From: an uncultured Paracoccaceae bacterium
GTDB lineage: Bacteria > Pseudomonadota > Alphaproteobacteria > Rhodobacterales > Rhodobacteraceae
Direction of reading: 5' to 3'
DNA length: 64,000 nt
NCBI GenBank assembly: GCA_947503775.1
Contig: CANNFE010000014.1
Span: 24,013-88,012, forward strand
Under the pieces are notes generated by a model. It saw only the letters and a program-made list of their open reading frames with translations. It did not search any database and was not told the origin of the DNA. This document shows, piece after piece, positions 1 to 9,067 of this stretch (its first letter is position 1; each line of letters starts with the position of its first letter). The translations under genes and the position numbers were made by a program.

Positions 1-2
1 TC

Positions 3-683
3 TGCTCGCAAATGGGCTGGATCCGCGCCATGTCCGGCCACATCGACCTGACGAAGGAGCTTAAATACAAGGACGGCGACGGCCCCCGCTTCGTCTTTCA
101 TGCCGAAACAACCGACAAGATCCTGCTCTTCGGCACCAACGGCCGCTTCTACACGCTTCCCGCCAGCCAGCTTCCGGGCGGCCGCGGCATGGGAGAACCC
201 GTGCGCCTGATGATCGGCCTGCCGAACGAGGCGGGCATCGTGGATCTCTTCACCCATCAGCCGGGCCGCACGCTGCTCGTCGCCTCCGATGCGGGCGACG
301 GCTTCCTGCTGCCCGAAGACGAAGCCCTCGCCCAGACAAAGGCGGGCAAGCAGGTCCTCAACACCAAGGACCCGCACAAGGCCAAGATCTGCAAACCCGT
401 CAGCGGCGATCACATCGCCGTCGTCGGAGAGAACCGCAAGGTGCTCGTCTTCCCCCTGAACGACCTTCCCACCATGACGCGCGGAAAAGGTGTCCGCCTC
501 CAACGCTACAAGGACGGGGGCCTGAGCGATGCCACCACATTCACCATGGCCGACGGCCTCTCCTGGCAGGACCCGGCCGGACGCACCCGAACCGAAACCG
601 AGCTTGGAGAATGGACCGCCAAGCGCGCCACCGCAGGACGCATGGCCCCGCGCGGCTTCCCCCGAAACAACACCTTTACCTGA
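3..683 (+). CDS. parC: DNA topoisomerase IV subunit A, C-terminal part (5' truncated by window edge)
   Basis: This is the tail of the type IIA topoisomerase subunit that decatenates daughter chromosomes with ParE. The frame is open from the window edge, so no start codon is called; the N-terminal catalytic tyrosine domain lies outside. About 226 residues of the C-terminal beta-propeller domain are visible, with repeated blade-like stretches such as GTNGRFYTL, GGRGMGEPVRLM, GENRKVLVFPL and TRGKGVRLQRY. The basic end, RMAPRGFPRNNTF, resembles ParC tails of related alphaproteobacteria. GyrA has the same fold, but the blade sequences and the ending favour ParC. The TGA stop lies in the first unit of an 18-bp tandem repeat, and the next gene probably starts inside this one. 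Confidence 0.85.
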   Translation, partial: CSQMGWIRAMSGHIDLTKELKYKDGDGPRFVFHAETTDKILLFGTNGRFYTLPASQLPGGRGMGEPVRLMIGLPNEAGIVDLFTHQPGRTLLVASDAGDGFLLPEDEALAQTKAGKQVLNTKDPHKAKICKPVSGDHIAVVGENRKVLVFPLNDLPTMTRGKGVRLQRYKDGGLSDATTFTMADGLSWQDPAGRTRTETELGEWTAKRATAGRMAPRGFPRNNTFT

Positions 684-1989
684 GGCGATCACATCGACTG
701 AGGCGATCACATCGACTGAGGCGATCACATCGACTGAGGCGATCCCATCGCCCGAGGCGATCGCCGCCAATGCCCGCCCCCCCGAACGGCTTCCGGTCCA
801 ATTCGCAGGGACGCGCAAGGCGCTCTTCTGGCTGGCGATGCGGACCGGCATCTTCACCCTGCTGACGCTGGGCTTTTACCGCTTCTGGATGAAAACCCGC
901 CTGCGCCGCTGGTACTGGTCCTCAATCCGCCCGGGGGGCGATCCGCTGGAATATACCGGCCAGCCCATCGAAAAGCTGATCGGATTTCTCATCGCGGTCT
1001 GCATCCTCGCCTTCTATTTGGCGATCATCAATCTGCTCCTGATGTTCGCCAGCTACGCGCTCTTCAGCTCGAACGTCATCGCCTATCTGGCCAGTTTCGC
1101 AGGCGTCGTGCCGGTGCTGTTCTATGCCCGCTACCGCGCCCGGCGCTACGTGCTGGCCCGCACTCGCTGGCGCGCCGTGCGCTTCGGGCTCGACAAGGGC
1201 GCCTGGCGCTATTCGGCCGTCGCGCTCTGGCAATGGGTGACGGTCATCGTCTCCCTCGGCCTCCTTTGGCCGCGCAAGACCTTCCGGCTGGAAAAGTTCA
1301 TCACCGACCGCACCGCCTTCGGCTCGGTCAAGCTGCGCCAGAACGGAAAGTGGCAGATCCTGCTCCCGGCGGCGGCGCATCTGTTCATCGGGGTGTCGTT
1401 CACGCTTTTTACCATTCTCGCGGCCGTCGAAATGTCATGGGAGACGGACGATCCCAACGATGTCCCTTTCCTGAACCTTCTTTTCCTGACGATCCCCTAC
1501 GCCATCTTCGGGCTGGTCTATTACAACGTCGAAGCCATGCGCATCCTCGCCAACCACAAGACGGCCGGCGGAATTGGCCTTGTCGCAAGGCCCCGCGTCG
1601 CCCGGATCCTGCGCATCAACATTCTGGGCTATCTCGGCATCGCATTAGTGATCCTGCCGGTTCTTGTTGTGCTGGGCTTTTCCATTGCAGCTATCAGCTC
1701 GCTTGATCTGTTCAACATGTCCGGACAGGAAGAGGGCCCGATCTCCACAATCTGGAGACTGCCATCCTGGATCCTGACTGCGATGACCGTGTTGCTCTAT
1801 TTCGCGGTCTTTCTTCTGTGGTTCGTTCTGCGCCACGCGCTCATCACCATGCCGGTGATCCGCCACTATGCCGAAACGCTGACCCTCACAGGCGCACACA
1901 CCCTGCCGGAGGTCAGCCAGAAGGCCCGCGACGATTTTGCCGAGGCCGAAGGCTTTGCCGAAGCGCTCGATCTGGGGGCCGCGATATGA
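529..1989 (+). CDS. DUF898 (YjgN-like) polytopic membrane protein
   Basis: The protein is inner-membrane and of unknown function. The family signature begins near residue 90 with LPVQFAGTRKALFWLAMRTG and continues GFYRFWMKTRLRRWYW. Long hydrophobic segments follow, roughly six to eight helices, ending in a hydrophilic tail. The start is uncertain. The only in-frame ATG before the conserved domain is at 529, inside parC, with AGGACGGGGG upstream as a possible ribosome site; a TTG at 604 is an alternative. Either choice gives a low-complexity Pro/Thr/Glu-rich N-terminus that includes the EAITST repeats. The stop overlaps the next start in an ATGA, so it is coupled to the M48 peptidase gene, a pairing seen in other Rhodobacteraceae. 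Confidence 0.8.
   Translation: MPPHSPWPTASPGRTRPDAPEPKPSLENGPPSAPPQDAWPRAASPETTPLPEAITSTEAITSTEAITSTEAIPSPEAIAANARPPERLPVQFAGTRKALFWLAMRTGIFTLLTLGFYRFWMKTRLRRWYWSSIRPGGDPLEYTGQPIEKLIGFLIAVCILAFYLAIINLLLMFASYALFSSNVIAYLASFAGVVPVLFYARYRARRYVLARTRWRAVRFGLDKGAWRYSAVALWQWVTVIVSLGLLWPRKTFRLEKFITDRTAFGSVKLRQNGKWQILLPAAAHLFIGVSFTLFTILAAVEMSWETDDPNDVPFLNLLFLTIPYAIFGLVYYNVEAMRILANHKTAGGIGLVARPRVARILRINILGYLGIALVILPVLVVLGFSIAAISSLDLFNMSGQEEGPISTIWRLPSWILTAMTVLLYFAVFLLWFVLRHALITMPVIRHYAETLTLTGAHTLPEVSQKARDDFAEAEGFAEALDLGAAI
681..767 (+). repeat. 18-bp tandem repeat containing the parC stop codon
   Basis: Three identical units of TGAGGCGATCACATCGAC run from 681 to 734. A diverged fourth follows (735-752) and a partial fifth (753-767). 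The first three bases of unit one are the parC stop. In the frame of the downstream DUF898 gene the array encodes repeating EAITST units, so it neither shifts that frame nor changes ParC. Replication slippage is the simple explanation. Confidence 0.9.
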
Positions 1990-3209
1990 CCGTGATCCGC
2001 GTCGGCACCGAAGCGCCCCGGTTCGAAGGTGTCGGCCTTTTCTACGATGGCGACACGCCCGTCCCCCGGCCCGCCCGCATCGATATCGACGACGAGACCG
2101 ATACGCTGCGCATCCATGTCCTGCCCACCGGCGACGGTCCTCCGCCGGGTCCGGTCCTCTGGCCGCTGGCCAGCCTGCGCGCCTTGCCCGACCGTCCGGT
2201 CTCCGAGCTGATCGTCTGGTCCAACGACGATCCCCTCCCGCGCCTGCGCCTGACCGGCGAGGCCGAGCGCCGCATCCTGACCGCCCGCGCCCTCAACCTG
2301 CGAAACCGACCCAAGATGCGCGGACGCGGCAGGCTTCTGGGGCTGGCCGTCGGCGCCGTGGCCTCGGTCGCCGTGATGATCACCGTCCTCGTGCCGTTCC
2401 TGGCCGACAGTCTTGCGGGCTATCTGCCACCGGAGGGCGAGGAGGCGCTGGGCTCGGCGACGTTCGAGCAGATCCGCAGCGCGCTTGACGACAAAAGCTT
2501 TCTCGATGTGTGCGATGATCCGGAGGGTCTGGCGGCGCTTGAAACGATCGAAGTCAGGCTTACCGAAGCCATCGGGTTCGAAGGCGATTTGACCGTTTCC
2601 GTGCTCGATCACCGGATGGTCAATGCCTTTGCTCTTCCGGGAGGCTATATCGTCTTTTTCCGGGGGCTGATCGAAGAGGCCGAAAGCGCCGAAGAGGTCG
2701 CCGCCGTCTTCGCCCACGAGCTGGGCCATGTCGACGCCCGCGATCCGACCCGGATCGCCCTGCGCTCTGCCGGATCCATCGGTCTTCTGGGTCTGCTCTT
2801 CGGCGATTTCGCGGGCGGGGCCATGGTGCTCTGGCTGACCGAGCAGATGATCCGCGCCGACTATACGCGGGACGCCGAAGCCGCCGCCGATGCCTACGCC
2901 CATATGGCGCTTCTCGCCGCCGACCTGCCGCCCTCGGCCATCGCGACCTTCTTCGAACGGCTCGTCGAGCAGACCGGAGAGGAGGGGACGATCCTCGCCC
3001 ATTTCACGTCCCATCCCGAGATGGGCGACCGCATCGAAGCCTCCCGCGCCGCGACCCCCGAAGGCCGCGCCTTCGCGTCTTTGATGACGGACGAGGAATT
3101 TGCCGCGCTCCAGGCGATCTGCGGCGAGGATGACACCGACCGGTACAACCCGTTCGGCAGCGACGCGCCAGAGGATCTCCTGCCGCCCTCGCGGCAGAAC
3201 GAGCCCTGA
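1986..3209 (+). CDS. M48-family zinc metallopeptidase, membrane-anchored
   Basis: This 407-residue protein carries the zinc-protease signature HELGH at residues 244-248, with a likely third ligand Glu298 in RDAEAAAD. Both fit peptidase family M48 (HtpX/Ste24/BepA-like). One transmembrane helix at about 117-140 separates a roughly 110-residue N-terminal domain from the catalytic domain. ALPGGYIVFFRGLI before the active site is also typical of the family. The start ATG at 1986 overlaps the DUF898 stop by four bases and gives the natural N-terminus; longer readings run into the DUF898 gene. The substrate is unknown; membrane-protein or envelope quality control is the usual role of relatives. Confidence 0.85.
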   Translation: MTVIRVGTEAPRFEGVGLFYDGDTPVPRPARIDIDDETDTLRIHVLPTGDGPPPGPVLWPLASLRALPDRPVSELIVWSNDDPLPRLRLTGEAERRILTARALNLRNRPKMRGRGRLLGLAVGAVASVAVMITVLVPFLADSLAGYLPPEGEEALGSATFEQIRSALDDKSFLDVCDDPEGLAALETIEVRLTEAIGFEGDLTVSVLDHRMVNAFALPGGYIVFFRGLIEEAESAEEVAAVFAHELGHVDARDPTRIALRSAGSIGLLGLLFGDFAGGAMVLWLTEQMIRADYTRDAEAAADAYAHMALLAADLPPSAIATFFERLVEQTGEEGTILAHFTSHPEMGDRIEASRAATPEGRAFASLMTDEEFAALQAICGEDDTDRYNPFGSDAPEDLLPPSRQNEP

Positions 3210-3225
3210 ACCGGGCGGGCCGGGC

Positions 3226-3249
3226 ATCCATAAGTCCGCGTTTATGGAT
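3226..3249 (+). terminator. Hairpin behind the M48 gene, weak terminator candidate
   Basis: ATCCATAA (3226-3233) pairs with TTATGGAT (3242-3249) around an eight-base loop. The stem is AT-rich and no T-run follows, so termination is doubtful. The rest of the 365-bp space up to tuf shows no gene I can support; it holds the promoter candidate described next. Confidence 0.3.
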
Positions 3250-3481
3250 CAGGGAGCGGTGTTGCACGGCCCGGCACCGCACTCTGCGTTAAGACGGGGG
3301 CCTGGGCGATTTGCCTCCTCCCATATGCCGACGCAATGCCGCCCGAATGCCGCAGGCCCGATTTGCCCGAAAGCGCCTGCGTTAACGAACGATTCGCAAG
3401 GTGCGGCGTCTCTGGCCGCGCCCCGGCGCAGAGGGCGCCCGTCTCCTGCATCAAGCTCAACCTCCGCCGCGCCGATCCGGC

Positions 3482-3510
3482 TTGATTTCCGCCGCGCGTG
3501 GTCCTATGTC
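3482..3510 (+). promoter_or_regulatory. Candidate sigma70-type promoter for tuf1
   Basis: TTGATT (3482-3487) and TATGTC (3505-3510) are separated by 17 bp. The predicted start near 3517 leaves a leader of about 58 nt before tuf1. The same -10 hexamer occurs upstream of secE. Confidence 0.45.
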
Positions 3511-3574
3511 GCGCCCGTCTATGAACCCCGGGCGCCCCTGCCGCGCCCCCTAGAATGCGAGGCGCCAAAGGCCC

Positions 3575-4750
<1,176 letters not shown>

Positions 4751-4793
4751 TTTTCGATCTTTAATTGGCTGGCGCGTCCCCAGCAAGAAAAGC

Positions 4794-4848
4794 GGTGCTC
4801 CCTCTGCCCAAGAGGTCCCGGATCAAGCCCGGGACGAGAGGGAGCACC
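4794..4848 (+). terminator. Nested hairpin between convergent tuf1 and a small secreted-protein gene
   Basis: An outer 12-bp stem (GGTGCTCCCTCT at 4794-4805 with AGAGGGAGCACC at 4837-4848) encloses an inner hairpin at 4815-4835. The inner hairpin belongs to the GTCCCGG/CCGGGAC family seen behind nusG and rpmD. Its position between two converging genes suits a bidirectional terminator, though neither side has a long T-run. Confidence 0.55.
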
Positions 4849-4872
4849 GATCCAGATCCGAAGCGCCGCAAG

Positions 4873-5145
4873 TCAGCGGCTCAGGCGCCTCAAAAGACCG
4901 TCCGCTATCGCAGATCTGATCTGTCGCCGCTTTTGCGAGTTGCTGGCGTTGCTGGTTCCGGTCGAGAAGACCGCAATGAGCTGGTTTGTCGTCAACTCTT
5001 CTACATTCACATCGAAATCGAAAGACCGGAGCACGCTTTGGGCCTGCCTCTCCAGTTGCGTTCGGCCATCCGCAGCCACCGGAGCGGGCGCGGCAAGCAG
5101 CAGACCGCCTGCAAGCACCAAGCTCAGTTTGAAAAGACCTGACAT
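4873..5145 (-). CDS. Small secreted protein of unknown function
   Basis: The product has 90 residues. It begins with a clear Sec signal peptide (MSGLFKL followed by a leucine/alanine core), probably cleaved after APVAA near residue 25. The mature part is about 65 residues, basic and predicted helical, containing QSVLRSFDFDVNVEEL and ending LLRRLSR. The start at 5145 is set by AAAGGAG a few bases upstream; an ATG at 5172 would add nine residues before the signal peptide and is less likely. It faces tuf1 tail to tail across the nested hairpin. I do not recognise the family. Confidence 0.65.
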   Translation of the reverse strand: MSGLFKLSLVLAGGLLLAAPAPVAADGRTQLERQAQSVLRSFDFDVNVEELTTNQLIAVFSTGTSNASNSQKRRQIRSAIADGLLRRLSR

Positions 5146-5251
5146 CACGGCTCCTTTCTGGAAGATATTCAACTATCTATGACACGCACCTTGATGTCCA
5201 AGGGCATCCCGCGCGTGCGCACAAAAAACTTGGATTGCCGAGAGGAAGCCC

Positions 5252-6187
5252 TTGTCCAGATCAGACGCCGATATCGCGACCGTTTTCATGGTCGAGCCAG
5301 GCCACTACGAATGGCCGGCCATTCTGTTGGCCGCGTCACTTCGGGCGTTTGCGACTGACCGGATCTCGATCCACGCCTATTGCCGCGCATCTCTGATCGA
5401 GCAGCTTCATGCCGATACGATCAACTGGTTCGACCGGACCGGGATCGAACTGGCCGCCATCGAGCCTGATTTCGAGGTCATCTACCCGCAAGGCAACAAG
5501 CTATATGCCTGTGCAGCCGAGCGGAACACTCCCGCGACGGTGCTCTTTGATACCGATATGTTTCTGCTACGGCCCGTCCGGCTTGCCGATACGTTGGTGG
5601 ACGGATGTATCTCGGGGCGCCCCACGGGCCCCTGGATGTGGGGCAAGACGCCCGAGGAATGGCGCCCGGCCTACGAGAGCGTGGGACTCGAGCTTCCAAG
5701 GCTGCGTCTGGCCCGCCCCAATGGCACCTTCACAGCGCCCAGTATGTCGGCTGGATATGTGGGGTATACCGACGCGTCCTTCGGGGGCGTCTGGCGCGAT
5801 ACGGCCCTCGAGATCGAGCGCAAGAGGATCGCCAAAGGGATCTACCCGACCCTCGATCAGATCTCGCTGCCGGTGGCCGCGACCAAAGCCGGGCTGCGTC
5901 TCAATTTCATCGATCCGAAATGGAATCTCGCGGGGAAAATCGACAGGCAGGCAATCTGGAACGTGAACGCCTACCATTATCAGAAAGCCGAATGGCTTCT
6001 TGATCTGCCGGTCAAATGGCTCGCCGATGAACTTTTGAAGGACGCGACAGACTTCGCGAGCCTCGAGGAGATCATCGCCTTTTACGAGCGCGAAGCCGCG
6101 CGTCCGGTCGAGGTGCTGCATAACGAAGGCTACTGGAAAGCAGTTATTCGAAAGCAGCGCAAAGTCGACGAGCCACACAAGCCATAG
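5252..6187 (+). CDS. Glycosyltransferase-like protein (GT-A fold, DxD motif)
   Basis: This is a 311-residue cytosolic protein with an N-terminal Rossmann-like region. TVLFDTDMFLL has the DxD motif (100-102) that binds the nucleotide-sugar and metal in GT-A enzymes, as in the glycogenin/GT8 group. YVGYTDASFGG and an LDQISLPVA segment would suit acceptor and donor-site loops. The start is a TTG at 5252, supported by GAGAGGAAG just upstream; the next in-frame Met is 12 residues later. Donor and acceptor are unknown. It lies directly upstream of tRNA-Trp, where related genomes usually run tuf, tRNA-Trp, secE, so it looks like an insertion. Confidence 0.6.
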   Translation: MSRSDADIATVFMVEPGHYEWPAILLAASLRAFATDRISIHAYCRASLIEQLHADTINWFDRTGIELAAIEPDFEVIYPQGNKLYACAAERNTPATVLFDTDMFLLRPVRLADTLVDGCISGRPTGPWMWGKTPEEWRPAYESVGLELPRLRLARPNGTFTAPSMSAGYVGYTDASFGGVWRDTALEIERKRIAKGIYPTLDQISLPVAATKAGLRLNFIDPKWNLAGKIDRQAIWNVNAYHYQKAEWLLDLPVKWLADELLKDATDFASLEEIIAFYEREAARPVEVLHNEGYWKAVIRKQRKVDEPHKP

Positions 6188-6211
6188 TCATTCAGAGGAT
6201 CGATCTTGGAC

Positions 6212-6240
6212 TTGATCTCGATAGTGGGGTGGCTTAACCC
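6212..6240 (+). promoter_or_regulatory. Weak promoter candidate for tRNA-Trp
   Basis: TTGATC and TAACCC are spaced by 17 bp. The predicted start falls about seven bases before the tRNA, as is common for tRNA genes. The -10 is poor but resembles the TATCCC before tRNA-Arg. Confidence 0.3.
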
Positions 6241-6252
6241 CGCCCGTGGCAG

Positions 6253-6328
6253 AGGGGTTTAGCTCAGTTGGTAGAGCATCGGTCTCCAAAACCGAGGGTC
6301 GTGGGTTCGAGTCCCTCAACCCCTGCCA
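6253..6328 (+). tRNA. tRNA-Trp (anticodon CCA)
   Basis: The 76-nt cloverleaf has acceptor arms AGGGGTT and AACCCCT, a D arm GCTC...GAGC, and an anticodon loop CTCCAAA with CCA at 6286-6288. The T arm is GTGGG-TTCGAGT-CCCTC. The 3' CCA is encoded. Confidence 0.98.
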
Positions 6329-6342
6329 AGCTTCCCACAAGA

Positions 6343-6861
6343 TCAGGTGGCGCTTGGCGTGAAGGTCAGCCCAGCGCCGTTGATGCAGTGGATGACCTCG
6401 TTGTTGATCCCCACGATATGACCGTGATGCGACCCGCAGCGACGGCACGCCGCTTCGATCGCGGGACCGGTGCCGCCGGTCATCGGGCCGGAGCGATCGA
6501 TATCCGTGAGGATCGCGGTCGGACGGGAATGATAAAAAAAGACCCAGCCCATCGGCAGGATCACTTTCCATTCACTGTCGTAAAGCGGCAGATCGCAAGC
6601 CTTGCACGAATAGACACCGGGGTCGGATGCTTCCCAAAAGGGATGCGAGCGGGCCGGTTCGGTTCCACCCTCGCGCAGGACGTTGAATTCAAGCTCCGAC
6701 AGCATCTCGCGCCATTCGCCTTCCGGTCGGTTGACCTCGAACTGGTAGGCGTCGAGCCGATCGGCAAGATCGGCGCGCGCCGCGGATCCAGCCGCAAGGG
6801 CGGCGCCGCCCAGCGCTGCGGTGTTGAGAAAGCTGCGGCGGTCGAGAGGCGCGGATGTCAT
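6343..6861 (-). CDS. Tat-exported MsrB-like protein (divergent methionine-R-sulfoxide reductase fold)
   Basis: A twin-arginine signal is evident: DRRSFLNTA followed by a hydrophobic stretch ending SAARA near residue 30. The mature part resembles MsrB. Two CxxC pairs (Cys86/Cys89 and Cys139/Cys142) form the structural zinc site, and HCINGAGL with Cys159 matches the catalytic RYCxNS region. It departs from canonical MsrB: the FDSGTGWPSF block is reduced to GWVFFYHS, and the usual Ser after Asn is Gly. Reductase activity is therefore uncertain; it may have another periplasmic role. The start at 6861 is supported by AAGGAGAA; longer readings carry an unlikely basic N-terminus. It faces tRNA-Trp tail to tail. 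Confidence 0.75.
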   Translation of the reverse strand: MTSAPLDRRSFLNTAALGGAALAAGSAARADLADRLDAYQFEVNRPEGEWREMLSELEFNVLREGGTEPARSHPFWEASDPGVYSCKACDLPLYDSEWKVILPMGWVFFYHSRPTAILTDIDRSGPMTGGTGPAIEAACRRCGSHHGHIVGINNEVIHCINGAGLTFTPSAT

Positions 6862-6977
6862 GATCGTTCTCCTTGTTCCCGTTCTGACCTTATCGCACCT
6901 CTGCCGAAATATTCGGCACGTCTGCGTGAAGGGTGTGCAGCTCGATCTCGAGGCTTCGTGATGAGGGCGTTCTGACA

Positions 6978-7850
6978 ATGAAGGATCTGACGATCGCGCT
7001 TCACGCGGGCGCCCACAAGACGGCGACGACGCATCTTCAAAAGACGATGTCCGACAATGAAACCCTTATCAATAAGGCGGGTATCACGTTTCGCGGTCCA
7101 AATGCCTTTCGCGCGCCCGGAGCGACGCTTCGGCACATGTTCGAGATCGGTCGCAAGATGGAGGAGCCGGTTCCGGGTGGACCGCAGGCTATCCTCAAGA
7201 CGCTTGCGGATGGCCGCGACCGCCTGATTATCTCCGAGGAGAATTTCTTCGGCTCCCTCAACCCGCCGGGTGGCGCATTCCGGCGCTATCTCTATCCGGA
7301 TGGGCCGGGGCGGCTCGAGGTTTTGGCTCAGCGAGTTGCGCCTCATCCGATCGATCTTTTCTTCGCGGTCCGAGATCCGGCGACGTTCATGCAATCGGCC
7401 TATAGCCAGGCGCTTTCTTCCGATCACCGGGTTTCTTTGGACCGCTATGTCGATGGAATACGTCCCGACCAGATCAGCTGGTTTCGCTTGATCGGCAAGA
7501 TCGTGAAACGCAAGGCGACCCGGCGGATCTGGATCTGGAGATACGAGGATTATCCGGCAATTCAGGAGCAGTTGTATCGCCTCCTGCTGACGCCAGAGAT
7601 CGCGCCGTCCATCACGCCGCATCCCGGCCTGATGAATCAGAGCCTGTCGCAAGCTGCGGTCGAAGCCTGTCTGTCGGATGACCCACAGCGCCCCATCGCC
7701 CCGGAGGCCCGCGCGCTATATCCGGTCGGCGACACCTATCCGCGATACGAGGGCTTCTCGGCTGAGGCACGAAGGCGCAGCCGGCTGCGATACGAGGACG
7801 ATCTGTCACGGATCGAAGAGCTTCCCGGGGTCACTCTTCTGAAAACATGA
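6978..7850 (+). CDS. Sulfotransferase-like P-loop protein
   Basis: The 290-residue product starts with a beta strand and the loop LHAGAHKTATTHLQ (8-21), the form of the 5'-phosphosulfate-binding site in PAPS-dependent sulfotransferases. Further on, FFAVRDPATFMQSAYSQA matches the 3'-phosphate-binding RDP...S motif. Both motifs being present supports a real sulfotransferase fold; the substrate is unknown, with surface polysaccharide or another small acceptor as possibilities. It begins 116 bp from the divergent MsrB-like gene. With the glycosyltransferase-like gene at 5252, it suggests that envelope-modification genes were placed between tuf1 and secE. Confidence 0.65.
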   Translation: MKDLTIALHAGAHKTATTHLQKTMSDNETLINKAGITFRGPNAFRAPGATLRHMFEIGRKMEEPVPGGPQAILKTLADGRDRLIISEENFFGSLNPPGGAFRRYLYPDGPGRLEVLAQRVAPHPIDLFFAVRDPATFMQSAYSQALSSDHRVSLDRYVDGIRPDQISWFRLIGKIVKRKATRRIWIWRYEDYPAIQEQLYRLLLTPEIAPSITPHPGLMNQSLSQAAVEACLSDDPQRPIAPEARALYPVGDTYPRYEGFSAEARRRSRLRYEDDLSRIEELPGVTLLKT

Positions 7851-7883
7851 CGTCGCATTTGCGTGCGACGGGCCCAGGATGCC

Positions 7884-7912
7884 TTGAAACATGCTCCTTT
7901 GCCGCGTATGTC
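7884..7912 (+). promoter_or_regulatory. Candidate promoter for secE
   Basis: TTGAAA (7884-7889) and TATGTC (7907-7912) are separated by exactly 17 bp, giving a leader of about 20 nt. A small hairpin (CGTCGCA/TGCGACG, 7851-7870) just upstream marks the end of the sulfotransferase-like gene. Confidence 0.5.
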
Positions 7913-7941
7913 GCCTCGCACGAAGAGCATGAGGATGCATG

Positions 7942-8136
7942 ATGGCCAATCCGGCACAGTTTATTCAGCAGGTCCGGCAGGAAGTGTCGAAGGTCACATG
8001 GCCGAACCGCCGCGAGGTCGTGCTGACGACGATCATGGTCTTCATCATGGCCACGCTGACGGCCATTTTCTTCAGCCTGGTCGACTGGGGCATCCGCAGC
8101 CTGCTAGAGGTGGTGCTCGTCTATTTCGGGTCCTGA
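7942..8136 (+). CDS. secE: Preprotein translocase subunit SecE
   Basis: This is the short single-helix form of SecE, 64 residues, which clamps SecY in the translocon. The conserved amphipathic segment QVRQEVSKVTWPNRREV precedes one membrane helix (TIMVFIMATLTAIFFSLVD). The ATG at 7942 gives the usual MANP start; an ATG one codon earlier is equally readable. nusG follows after 179 bp, an unusually long gap containing a possible terminator. Confidence 0.93.
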   Translation: MANPAQFIQQVRQEVSKVTWPNRREVVLTTIMVFIMATLTAIFFSLVDWGIRSLLEVVLVYFGS

Positions 8137-8206
8137 TCAGACGGCGCTGCGGGGTTGAAAGCCGCATCGCCCCGCAGTATAGGCGGCTGACTTTTTGATG
8201 GGGCGT

Positions 8207-8235
8207 GCGGCGAATCGTGTTGCACGCCGCTTTTT
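8207..8235 (+). terminator. Possible terminator or attenuator between secE and nusG
   Basis: GCGGCG (8207-8212) pairs with CGCCGC (8225-8230), followed at once by TTTTT. The stem is short and the loop 12 nt, so partial read-through into nusG is likely. Confidence 0.45.
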
Positions 8236-8315
8236 GTTCCGGGACCCGGATCAGGCAGACTGACAGCGACATGCGGCCCGACGGGCTGCCAGAGGTAAGA
8301 AGGCGACAAGACGAT

Positions 8316-8849
8316 ATGGCGAAACGGTGGTACTCGGTTAGCGTTCTGTCGAACTTCGAAAAGAAGATCGCCGAACAGATCCGCACCTCCGTTGCGGAAG
8401 CCGAGCTTGAGGATCAGATCGACGAGGTGCTGGTCCCGACCGAGGAAGTGATCGAAGTGCGTCGCGGTAAAAAGGTGACCGCAGAGCGCCGCTTCATGCC
8501 CGGTTACGTGCTCGTACACATGGAGATGTCGGACGAGGGCTATCACCTGATCAACTCGATCAACCGCGTCACCGGCTTTCTGGGCCCGCAGGGCCGCCCG
8601 ATGCCGATGCGAGACGCCGAGGTGCAGCAGATCCTGGGCCGCGTCCAGGAAGGCGAGGAAGCCCCGCGCACGCTGATCCATTTCGAGATCGGCGAGAAGG
8701 TGAAGGTCAACGACGGCCCGTTCGAGGATTTCGACGGCATGGTCGAGGAAGTCGACGACGAGAACCAGCGCCTCAAGGTGACGGTCTCGATCTTCGGCCG
8801 GGCCACCCCGGTCGAGTTGGAATACACGCAGGTGTCAAAGCAGGGCTGA
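8316..8849 (+). CDS. nusG: Transcription termination/antitermination factor NusG
   Basis: NusG couples RNA polymerase to Rho or the ribosome. The 177-residue protein has the NGN domain ([12 protein letters not shown], then [14 protein letters not shown]) and a C-terminal KOW domain around [16 protein letters not shown]. The start at 8316 gives the standard MAKRWY N-terminus; an upstream in-frame start would add 37 unconserved residues. Confidence 0.97.
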   Translation: MAKRWYSVSVLSNFEKKIAEQIRTSVAEAELEDQIDEVLVPTEEVIEVRRGKKVTAERRFMPGYVLVHMEMSDEGYHLINSINRVTGFLGPQGRPMPMRDAEVQQILGRVQEGEEAPRTLIHFEIGEKVKVNDGPFEDFDGMVEEVDDENQRLKVTVSIFGRATPVELEYTQVSKQG

Positions 8850-8866
8850 GGCTTGGCCGAAGCCCT

Positions 8867-8944
8867 GTCCCGGGCTTGACCCGGGACCTCGACGGTCCCG
8901 GCGGACCATTCGAGACCCGCAAAGGCCCGGGATCAAGTCCGGGG
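8867..8944 (+). repeat. Two inverted copies of the GTCCCGG-CTTGA-CCGGGAC hairpin element
   Basis: A perfect 8-bp stem with loop CTTGA lies at 8867-8887. A shorter reverse-oriented copy (CCCGG-GATCAAGT-CCGGG) lies at 8926-8944. They fill the middle of the 218-bp space between nusG and rplK and can also pair with each other. No T-run follows either. Confidence 0.75.
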
Positions 8945-9067
8945 CGCGCGAGATCCCGGTCAGCCGGGGACAATGTGGGAGGCACGGCGCGCGCGCGTGT
9001 CCTGCCGGACCACACAACGAAAAGCCTGAGGGACGCGTCCCCCGAGGCGTTGAAAAGGAGAAGGCCA

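Noticed and set aside
681..767. Tandem array considered as a CRISPR
   Set aside because: Units are contiguous with no spacers and are in a coding frame.
3226..3249. Functional terminator for the M48 gene
   Set aside because: Stem is AT-rich without a T-run; kept only as a weak candidate.
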